Shown piece after piece: positions 1 through 6,160 of a DNA stretch of 15,542 bases. A model generated the notes under the pieces. The model was not told the DNA's origin. It made no database searches and was given only the letters and a program-made list of their open reading frames with translations. Made by a program: the position numbers and the translations under genes. Numbering within the stretch: the stretch's first letter is position 1; the number at the start of each line of letters is the position of its first letter. This DNA is from Acidiferrobacterales bacterium. Its GTDB lineage: Bacteria; Pseudomonadota; Gammaproteobacteria; Acidiferrobacterales; Sulfurifustaceae. The stretch covers positions 1-15,542 of the forward strand of contig WGFP01000011.1 in NCBI GenBank assembly GCA_015492195.1, in the 5' to 3' direction.

Positions 1-122
1 CTACATATCCAAGCCTATCCGTTTCTAAATAATGACGCTAACTTTATGAAAAATATATACTTCTACTGTACTTGCAACCGCTATTCCGTAAAACAACCTG
101 GAAAGTAGTCCAGATATTGCCA

Positions 123-566
123 ATGGTGAAAAACTCTACAACACCTAGAGGTCTTCATACTCACGCGGTAGCGTTCTCTGCTGCTGCAGAGGTTGTGCAC
201 ATGAAGAAACTTTCTGACCCGTTGCCTAAGTACTTTCTCTGGGGGCGGACGATCGAGCTTGTGCTTAAAAGCTTTCTACTTTCTGAAGGTACCAGTATTA
301 AAGAATTAAAGTCGCGAACATTTGGGCACGATCTTACTGCATTATTGAGAGCTGCAAAAACGGAAGGGATAGGACCCTTAGTCGGACTAAATGCTACACA
401 TACCGGGATCGTTCGAGTATTGAACTTTGACTACCTCAGTAAACGATTTGAGTATCGAGAGACAGGGGCTACATATCATTTACCTAACGTGATTTTAACA
501 CGCCAACTTGTTAAGAGGCTTATTAAAGGTGTCGATTTCCACCTACAAAATAAATATGGCATCTAA
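123..566 (+). CDS. HEPN-like small protein (hypothetical)
   Basis: This is a 147-residue protein if started at the ATG at 123. The middle of the protein (residues about 25-80) has the pattern of HEPN-like helical proteins: a helix ending in KYFLWGRTIELVLKSFLL, a short turn with SEG, and then a GHDL motif before a further helix. Many such proteins are stand-alone nucleic-acid-associated or toxin-antitoxin-like factors, but the RNase-type R-x4-6-H motif is not clearly present: the R before GHDL is only four residues from the H. No enzymatic role can therefore be claimed. The frame is also open upstream from a TTG at 72. The ATG at 201, preceded by AGAGG, is another possible start but would cut off an N-terminal helix. 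The gene is AT-rich (about 38% GC in sampled lines) compared with the rest of the window, which suggests recent transfer. Its partner, if any, lies left of the window or is the lipoprotein gene 23 bp downstream. Confidence 0.55.
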   Translation: MVKNSTTPRGLHTHAVAFSAAAEVVHMKKLSDPLPKYFLWGRTIELVLKSFLLSEGTSIKELKSRTFGHDLTALLRAAKTEGIGPLVGLNATHTGIVRVLNFDYLSKRFEYRETGATYHLPNVILTRQLVKRLIKGVDFHLQNKYGI

Positions 567-589
567 TACGACATTGAGGAGAACATAAA

Positions 590-1063
590 ATGGCGGACTG
601 TTCATGGAAAAGGGGGGTTACCTTTTTTTCTCACAAAAGAATTGTTCTTGGCTCTGTGCTTGCGGCAACGATTCTTAGTGGATGTGCAGGTACTATGCAA
701 GGCATGATGCGGACGAGCGGTGAGGTCGTAAGATTCGATTTCACAGAAACCGGAATGGCACATGGAACGCTGAAGGTTGTACTCGTAGACGGTGAGCAGT
801 TTCAGGGCAAACATGTTTATCAATCTAGTGTTTCAGTTGGCTCTGGCTTCGGCACCGCATGGTCTGGATCGGCGACCGCATCGGCATCAGCATTCGGGGC
901 TGTTAGCACGTTTAGTGGTAACAATGAGGCCGTTTTGTTTGGCGACCGAGGCCACACGATGCGATGCAGATTCCGCATTGCCGATCCAGTGATAGGAATG
1001 ACGAGCGGGGGCGTTGGACTGTGCCAGGTATCCGATGGTCGAGTTATCGACGTACAGTTCTAG
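590..1063 (+). CDS. small secreted lipoprotein, unknown function
   Basis: This is a 157-residue protein with a type II (lipoprotein) signal. A charged N-terminus is followed by a hydrophobic stretch at about residues 18-29 and the lipobox L-S-G-C with Cys32 as the predicted lipidated residue. The mature part starts with a Gly/Met-rich linker. A Ser/Gly/Ala-rich low-complexity segment spans about 79-110, and the C-terminal part (about 112-157) holds two cysteines (126 and 145) that could form a disulfide. The closing region with GGVGLCQ and IDVQF looks like a conserved C-terminal box of uncharacterised lipoproteins that I cannot name. A good ribosome binding site (GAGGAG, about 8 bases before the ATG) fixes the start. 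It follows the HEPN-like gene on the same strand and may be co-transcribed with it. No function is assigned. It should be anchored in a membrane facing the periplasm. Confidence 0.7.
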   Translation: MADCSWKRGVTFFSHKRIVLGSVLAATILSGCAGTMQGMMRTSGEVVRFDFTETGMAHGTLKVVLVDGEQFQGKHVYQSSVSVGSGFGTAWSGSATASASAFGAVSTFSGNNEAVLFGDRGHTMRCRFRIADPVIGMTSGGVGLCQVSDGRVIDVQF

Positions 1064-1241
1064 CTGAGGGAGGCAAAGTGATAGTTCCTTTTTTCTCTCC
1101 CATCTGAATAGAAGAACCACTGAAGTAAATTTTTCAAGTCCCCGTAGATGCGCCGAAGGTTGTTAAACGGGTATTGATTGGTCCAATGGCAGCGTATGCA
1201 CAAGAAAGCCGTACCGCGAAGTATTGAGTTTTGTTTTTTTC

Positions 1242-1479
1242 GCCCTTGGTCAAGCCGAGCGCCGAGGGAAGCCGAAGTGCAGGCCCGAAGGGGCGCGGGA
1301 GGGATCCCGCGCGTGCGCACCCGGCACAGGGAGGTGCCGTGTGCGCACCCTCTGAGGTGACCGCTGGCGCGAGGGAACCCGCGATTTTTGCGGGCGCAGA
1401 CCAGAGGTGCCTTTCTTTTGGTTCGTTTTCTTTGGGCAAGCAAAGAAAATGAACCCGTCGTGCGGGGGCGGAACCCCGC
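1242..1479. repeat. palindrome cluster, likely dispersed intergenic repeat
   Basis: The stretch 1064-1512 between the lipoprotein and TPR genes has no convincing gene. It contains a chain of inverted repeats. A perfect 8-bp stem lies at 1293-1300/1305-1312 (GCGCGGGA, loop GGGA). Immediately after it is a 15-bp stem with one mismatch at 1313-1327/1334-1348. A 5-bp CCCGC/GCGGG hairpin follows at 1378-1382/1390-1394. A 15-bp stem with one mismatch at 1420-1434/1441-1455 has arms built on TTTTCTTTG/CAAAGAAAA. The last is a 6-bp GCGGGG/CCCCGC hairpin at 1462-1467/1474-1479. The CTTTG...CAAAG block and the GGTGCCTTTCTTTTGG next to it resemble a family of intergenic repeats I recall from beta- and gammaproteobacterial genomes. 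That recollection is not verified here. The overlapping open frames on both strands are low-complexity and Arg/Pro-rich, as expected for a non-coding GC palindrome region. Confidence 0.6.
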
Positions 1480-1500
1480 TAGTATTCGAAGTTAAGTTAG

Positions 1501-1528
1501 AAAAGGATACGGCTACTTCCGTAGCCGT
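1501..1528 (-). terminator. terminator after the trkA-trkH-TPR operon
   Basis: A perfect 8-bp stem (ACGGCTAC with GTAGCCGT) and a GGAA tetraloop on the minus strand is followed by ATCC and a run of four T. The TAG stop codon of the TPR gene lies inside the 3' arm of the stem, so the hairpin overlaps the end of the coding region. The T-tract is short, so intrinsic termination may be only partial. The hairpin could also serve as a 3'-end stabiliser. Confidence 0.6.
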
Positions 1529-1827
1529 TTGAGAAAAACTTCCATTTCCTTCGCCGCTTGTTTGTCCCCTTTCTCTTCGGCGATGCGAATTCCTTGTTCG
1601 TAGGCGTTGATTGCTTCCTGTTTGTGTCCGGCGCCGGTCAGGGCCTGGCCCAATAATTTCCACGCCGCGGAATACTTGGGGTCGTGTTCCACTGCTTTTT
1701 GAAGATGCGCGACGGCCTTGTCGAATTGTTTGCTCTTTATATATTCGCCGCCCAGGCCGTAACGCACCAGGGCGTTATCCTGCCCGCGGGCGAGCATGGT
1801 TTCGAGACGGTCGATCAGATTCGTCAT
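1513..1827 (-). CDS. small TPR-repeat protein
   Basis: This is a 104-residue protein made almost entirely of tetratricopeptide repeats. One repeat lies at about 20-50 (YGLGGEYIKSKQFDKAVAHL), a second at about 54-87 (AAWKLLGQALTGAGHKQEAI), and a charged helix finishes the protein. There is no signal peptide or membrane segment, so it should be a cytoplasmic protein-protein interaction module. The start is fixed by the TAATG overlap with the trkH stop codon, which implies translational coupling. The frame stays open further upstream inside trkH, but that part has no TPR character. As the last gene of the trkA-trkH operon it may act as an assembly or regulatory partner of the potassium transporter, but this is inferred from position only. 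The partner is unknown. Confidence 0.85.
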   Translation of the reverse strand: MTNLIDRLETMLARGQDNALVRYGLGGEYIKSKQFDKAVAHLQKAVEHDPKYSAAWKLLGQALTGAGHKQEAINAYEQGIRIAEEKGDKQAAKEMEVFLKRLRK

Positions 1828-3278
1828 TATCCGCGCCAGAAGCTGCGCGTCAGCAACACCAGGAGCGTGAAGAGTTCCAGACGTCCGAGCAGCATGGCGA
1901 AGCTCAAGATCCATTTACCGGCGGTGCTGATGCCGGCGTAGTTTGTGCTGACCTCACCGAGGCCGGGACCGAGGTTGTTCATGGACGCGACCACCGCGGA
2001 AAAGGCGGTGATAAAGTCGATGCCCGTGGCGGTCATGGCCAGCGATAACAGCGTGAAGCTCACCACGTACAGGGAAAAGAACCCCCACACCGCGCTGATA
2101 ACCTGGTCCGGCATGGGTTTGCCGCCGACCTTGATGGGGATCACGGCGTTGGGATGAATCAGGCGAAAGATCTCGCGCATGCCCTGTTTATAAAGAAGCA
2201 GCGCGCGAATCACCTTCATTCCCCCGGCGGTGGAGCCCGCGCATCCGCCGATAAAGCTGGCCGTCATCAGGAGCACCGGAAGAAACAGCGGCCACCAGTG
2301 AAACCCGCTGGTGGTATAGCCGGTGGTGGTCGCGATGGAGACCGCCTGGAAGATGCCGTGCACCACGGCCTCTCCCGAATCGGCATGAGACCGCGTAGCG
2401 ATAAGAACAATGACGCTGATGGCGACCACCAGGAAAATGATGACGAAATACGTCTTCGCCTCGGCATCCGCAAAATAGGGCTTGAGGCTTCTGCGGTGCC
2501 AGGAGTGGAAATGAAGCGCGAAGTTAAGGCCCGCCAGTAGCATGAATACGATCGCTACGGCGTAGATCCATGGGTTTTTGAAATAACCCATGTTCTGGTC
2601 GTGCGTGGAAAAGCCGCCGATCGAGATGGTGGAAAAGCTGTGCCCGATCGCGTCGAACAAATCCATGCCGGCGAGCCAGTAGGCCAGGGCGGCCGCGACG
2701 GTCAGGCCCAAATAGATGTACCACAGGGCCTTTGCGGTTTCCGTGATGCGCGGCGTGAGTTTCGTGTCCTTGATCGGGCCCGGCGTTTCCGCGCGGTACA
2801 ATTGCATGCCGCCCACCCCCAGCATCGGCATGACGGCGACCGCCAGTACCACGATGCCCATCCCCCCCAACCATTGCAATTGTTGACGGTAATACTGGAT
2901 TGAGCGGGGAAGGTCGTCAATGCCGGAGAGCACGGTCGCGCCGGTGGTGGTCAGCCCGGAGATGGATTCAAAGAAGGCGTCGGTAAACATCATGCGCGGG
3001 TTGTCGGCGATGACAAACGGCAGGGCGCCGAACAACGCGAGCACGGTCCAAAACAACGTGACGATAATAAAACCGTCGCGCACGCGTACTTCCCGGCGCT
3101 TGCGGTGGACCGGCAGCCACAACACCAAGCCGGTGACAAGCGTGATGACGAAAGCCTGGACAAAGGCGTTAATCACGCCGTCCTTGTAAAACAGGGACAC
3201 CGCCATGACGGGCAGCAGCGTGGTGCTGAACAAGATCAGCAACAGACCGACGACGCGTTGAATAACGGCGAATTGCAT
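1827..3278 (-). CDS. trkH: Trk potassium uptake protein TrkH
   Basis: TrkH is the membrane-embedded, K+-selective pore of the Trk system and works with the cytoplasmic gating protein TrkA. The protein has 483 residues, the same length as the E. coli protein. It shows the four pseudo-symmetric pore repeats, each with a filter glycine: TTTGA at about 110-114, SIGGF at about 219-223, TTTGY at about 317-321 and NNLGPG at about 434-439. Many hydrophobic helices surround them. The GGCAGSTAGGMK segment at about 344-355 corresponds to the conserved region after the third filter, where the family has an intramembrane loop that gates the pore. The gene starts 3 nt after the trkA stop and its stop overlaps the TPR gene start by one base, so trkA-trkH-TPR form one transcription unit. 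Nothing appears truncated. Confidence 0.97.
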   Translation of the reverse strand: MQFAVIQRVVGLLLILFSTTLLPVMAVSLFYKDGVINAFVQAFVITLVTGLVLWLPVHRKRREVRVRDGFIIVTLFWTVLALFGALPFVIADNPRMMFTDAFFESISGLTTTGATVLSGIDDLPRSIQYYRQQLQWLGGMGIVVLAVAVMPMLGVGGMQLYRAETPGPIKDTKLTPRITETAKALWYIYLGLTVAAALAYWLAGMDLFDAIGHSFSTISIGGFSTHDQNMGYFKNPWIYAVAIVFMLLAGLNFALHFHSWHRRSLKPYFADAEAKTYFVIIFLVVAISVIVLIATRSHADSGEAVVHGIFQAVSIATTTGYTTSGFHWWPLFLPVLLMTASFIGGCAGSTAGGMKVIRALLLYKQGMREIFRLIHPNAVIPIKVGGKPMPDQVISAVWGFFSLYVVSFTLLSLAMTATGIDFITAFSAVVASMNNLGPGLGEVSTNYAGISTAGKWILSFAMLLGRLELFTLLVLLTRSFWRG

Positions 3279-3281
3279 GAA

Positions 3282-4661
3282 TTAAAGAAAGGTGTAGGCC
3301 ACCTGAAACAACCGCTCCACATCGGGGATGCGTTTTTTGTCCACCACGAAAAGAATCACGTGATCATCCGGCTCGATGACGGTGTCGTGGTGCGCGATCA
3401 AGACGCTTTTGTCGCGGACGACGGCGCCGATGGAGGTTCCCTTTGGAAGGTCGATGTCACCGATCGCATGTCCGACGACGCGCGAGGTATGGGTGTCGCC
3501 GTGGGCCACGGCCTCGATCGCCTCGGCCGCGCCGCGCCGCAGCGAATGCACCGCGACCACGTCGCCGCGGCGAAGGTGGGCCAGGAGACTGCCGATGGTG
3601 GTCTGCTGGGGTGAGATGGCGATGTCGATGTTGCCGCTGCCGTGCACCAGGTCGACGTAGGCGGCGCGGTTTATGAGCGACATGACGCGGTGCGCGCCGA
3701 GGCGTTTCGCCAGCATGGCGGAGAGGATGTTCGCCTCGTCGTCGTTGGTAAGGGCGCAAAAGGTGTCGATGTCGTCAATGCCCTCTTTGATCAACAATTC
3801 CTCGTCGGCCGCGTCGCCCAGCAGCACCACGGTTTTGTCCAGTTCCTCGGCCACGAGACGGGCGCATTCCGGATTATGTTCAATCAACTTGATCGAATAA
3901 TTATTTTCCTCGAGGGCGCGCGCGAGCCGGCGACCGATATTGCCGCCGCCCGCGAGCATGACGTGCTTGCCGGGCTTGTCGAATTTTCGCAGCTCGCTGA
4001 TGACCGAGCGTATGTGTTTCCGGGCGGCGATAAAGAATACCTCGTCGTCCGCCTCAATAACGGTGTCGCCTTCCGGGACGATGGCGCGGTCACGGCGGTA
4101 AATGGCGGCGACGCGGGTTTCGACCTTGGGAAGGTGCTGGCGCAAGGTTTTGATTTCATGTCCGACCAGCGGGCTGCCGGGGTTTGCCCGCACCGCCACC
4201 AGGCGCACCAGGCCGCCGGCGAAATCGAGCACCTGCAAGGCCGAGGGGAATTCAATCAACCGTTGAATGTAATCGGTGACGATTTGCTCCGGGCTGATGA
4301 TCACGTCGACCGGGATGTTTTCCTGGGTGAATATTTCCGGGTGCGAGAGGTATTCGGCGGCGCGGATACGGGCGATCTTGGTCGGCGTATGAAACTGCGA
4401 GTAGGCGATTTCGCAGGCGACCATGTTGGTTTCATCGCTGTTGGTCACCGCCAGGATCATGTCGGCGTCCTCGGCGCCGGCCTGAAGCAGGGTGTTGGGG
4501 TGGGCGCCGTTGCCCACCACGGTGCGCAGGTCCAGCCGGTCCTGGAGGTCCTTCAGGCGATTGGAGTTTGTATCTACAACGGTAATGTCATAGTTCTCGT
4601 GAACCAGGTTTTCGGCTACGGAGGAACCGACCTGACCGGCACCCAGAATGATTATTTTCAT
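3282..4661 (-). CDS. trkA: Trk potassium transporter NAD-binding subunit TrkA
   Basis: TrkA is the cytoplasmic, nucleotide-binding regulatory subunit that gates TrkH. The protein has 459 residues (E. coli TrkA is 458) and two tandem RCK units. The first Rossmann fold starts with GAGQVGSS at residues 7-14 and has the NAD-type acidic residue Asp30 in VVD. A RCK_C domain follows at about 145-225. The second Rossmann fold starts with GGGNIGRR at 238-245 with Glu261 in LIEHN, and a second RCK_C domain occupies about 365-450. Upstream of the ATG there is no obvious ribosome binding site. Instead a perfect 10-bp palindrome, CTAAGCTTAG, lies at 4668-4677, only 6 bases before the start. The gene begins 53 bp after the regulator gene and beyond its hairpin, so it may have its own promoter or be read through from the two-component genes. 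Confidence 0.97.
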   Translation of the reverse strand: MKIIILGAGQVGSSVAENLVHENYDITVVDTNSNRLKDLQDRLDLRTVVGNGAHPNTLLQAGAEDADMILAVTNSDETNMVACEIAYSQFHTPTKIARIRAAEYLSHPEIFTQENIPVDVIISPEQIVTDYIQRLIEFPSALQVLDFAGGLVRLVAVRANPGSPLVGHEIKTLRQHLPKVETRVAAIYRRDRAIVPEGDTVIEADDEVFFIAARKHIRSVISELRKFDKPGKHVMLAGGGNIGRRLARALEENNYSIKLIEHNPECARLVAEELDKTVVLLGDAADEELLIKEGIDDIDTFCALTNDDEANILSAMLAKRLGAHRVMSLINRAAYVDLVHGSGNIDIAISPQQTTIGSLLAHLRRGDVVAVHSLRRGAAEAIEAVAHGDTHTSRVVGHAIGDIDLPKGTSIGAVVRDKSVLIAHHDTVIEPDDHVILFVVDKKRIPDVERLFQVAYTFL

Positions 4662-4695
4662 TGTGCGCTAAGCTTAGTTCGAAATGCGGGTATGT

Positions 4696-4719
4696 AAAAG
4701 TAGCGGCTCCGTCGCTACT
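4696..4719 (-). terminator. hairpin after the response regulator gene
   Basis: On the minus strand a 7-bp stem (AGTAGCG with CGCTACT) with a 7-base loop is followed by TTTTACAT; the last T of the stem starts the T-run. The TAG stop codon of the response regulator lies in the 5' arm. This can attenuate or end transcription before trkA. The T-tract is short, so read-through into trkAH is likely. Confidence 0.55.
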
Positions 4720-6160
4720 CCTTGATCGTCTTCGGGTTGATCCCCAGGTTTTTCAGCTTGCGGTACAGATGGGTGCGTTCCATTTGTGAGATCCGCGCGA
4801 CCTCGGCGACATTGCCCCCGGTTTGTTGCAGCAGGCGCACCAGATAGGCCTTTTCGAACTGGTCGCGCGCGGCGCGCAGCGGCAGGTTAAACAGGGCGGA
4901 GGACATGTGTTCCCCGGTGGCCTCGGACTTGCCGTCGAGTGCCTGCTCGACCTCGGTTTCGGTGATTTCCTCGCCGCGGCTGAGGATCAGCAGGCGCTGC
5001 ACCGTGTTGCCGAATTCCCGGACGTTTCCCGGCCAGGAGTAATTGCGCAGCGCGTTCAGGGCGCCGGTGGTGAATTTCCGGTACGGCAGCCGCTCGTTGT
5101 CCACCAGCCAGTTAAGGTAAAAATTGGCCAGTTCCGGCACGTCCTCGCGGTGTTCCTGCAGTGCCGGGATGTGCAGCGGCACGACGTTCAAGCGGTAGTA
5201 AAGATCCTCGCGAAAACGGCCGCCCAATACCGCCTTTTGCAGGTCCTGGTCGCTGGTGGCGATGATGCGCGCGTCCAGGGCCACGGGGTCGCGCCCGCCG
5301 ACGCGGACAAAATGCCTTTCCTGGAAGACGCCCACCAAGTGCCCCTGGGTGGCGAGGTCAAGGTCGCCGACTTCGTGCAACACCATCGTGCCGCCGTTGG
5401 CCTCTTCCAGGCTCCCGGTGGTTACCGTGCCGCCTTGCTCGCTGCCGAACAGCCGCATGGCCAGGTGCTGCGAAGGGATGGCCGCCAGGCTGACCTCCAC
5501 CAATGGACCGTCGCGGCGCGGGCTGTGGTGATGCAGATAGCGCGCGGCGGCGGCCTTGCCGCTTCCCGGCTCCCCCGTGATAAGCACCCAGGCGTCCGTC
5601 GCCGCGACGCGTTCTATCTGCTCGCGCAACTGTTGCATGAGCCGGCTTTTCCCGATCAGGAAGGTCGCCGGTCTGGTCTGGCCCCTCAGGCGCAGGTTCT
5701 CGCGGCGCAGCTTGGCGTTTTCCAGGGCGCGCTCAATCGTCACCATGAGCTTGCCCATGGACACCGGTTTTTCAATAAAATCGTACGCCCCAAGGCGCGT
5801 GGCCTCCACCGCGGTCTCAACCGTGCCGTGTCCCGACATCATCACCACCGGCGACATGGGTTCATCGGATGTCGACCATTCCCGCAGCAAGGTGATGCCG
5901 TCGGTGCCCGGCATCCAGATGTCCAGCAGGACGAGGTCGGGCCGCTCGGCGGCGTAGATTTCACGCGCCTGCTCGGCATTTTCCGCGGTGACCACCTTGT
6001 AGTGTTCGTCTTCGAGGATCTCCTGCACCAGCCGTCGAATCTCGGGCTCATCGTCGACGACCAGGATGTAGCCCGGCGCGAGGCGTTCCTTGCGCATGGT
6101 GTTTTCTTCCGGCGCGCCTTGTGTATCCAATTCGGTTCCAGTTCCAGGCCGCCCGCTCAT
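4715..6160 (-). CDS. NtrX-like response regulator with degenerate AAA+ domain
   Basis: This is a two-component regulator of 481 residues. An N-terminal receiver domain (about 31-145) has acidic-pocket Asp36/Asp37, phosphoacceptor Asp80 (LVLLDIW), Ser109 and Lys131. A sigma54-type AAA+ domain spans about 165-400 and a FIS-type helix-turn-helix about 430-472. In the AAA+ domain the Walker A motif is GEPGSGKA (196-203). Two putative arginine fingers lie in GRFREDLYYRLN (314-325), and WPGNVRE (376-382) keeps the sensor II arginine. The GAFTGA loop that contacts sigma54 is missing: LFGSEQGG (237-244) runs into TVTTGSLEEANGG. The Walker B motif reads MVLHEV, with His262 where the family has Asp. 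It therefore probably acts as a DNA-binding regulator without classical sigma54 activation. The first ATG overlaps the kinase stop as ATGA and has GGAG upstream. A second ATG at 6097, with GGAAG upstream, would give 460 residues and is a real alternative. The best family match is NtrX. Confidence 0.88.
   Translation of the reverse strand: MSGRPGTGTELDTQGAPEENTMRKERLAPGYILVVDDEPEIRRLVQEILEDEHYKVVTAENAEQAREIYAAERPDLVLLDIWMPGTDGITLLREWSTSDEPMSPVVMMSGHGTVETAVEATRLGAYDFIEKPVSMGKLMVTIERALENAKLRRENLRLRGQTRPATFLIGKSRLMQQLREQIERVAATDAWVLITGEPGSGKAAAARYLHHHSPRRDGPLVEVSLAAIPSQHLAMRLFGSEQGGTVTTGSLEEANGGTMVLHEVGDLDLATQGHLVGVFQERHFVRVGGRDPVALDARIIATSDQDLQKAVLGGRFREDLYYRLNVVPLHIPALQEHREDVPELANFYLNWLVDNERLPYRKFTTGALNALRNYSWPGNVREFGNTVQRLLILSRGEEITETEVEQALDGKSEATGEHMSSALFNLPLRAARDQFEKAYLVRLLQQTGGNVAEVARISQMERTHLYRKLKNLGINPKTIKE

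Noticed and set aside
1060..1443. Minus-strand open frame across the palindrome region, with a protein-like tail (LRRIYGDLKNLLQWFF)
   Set aside because: It starts inside the palindrome cluster, is Arg/Pro-rich and low-complexity for most of its length and ends inside the lipoprotein gene. I cannot tell the tail from chance.
3642..4697. Long plus-strand open frames over trkA and over the kinase and regulator genes
   Set aside because: They are antisense shadows of well-supported genes, caused by high GC content and codon bias.
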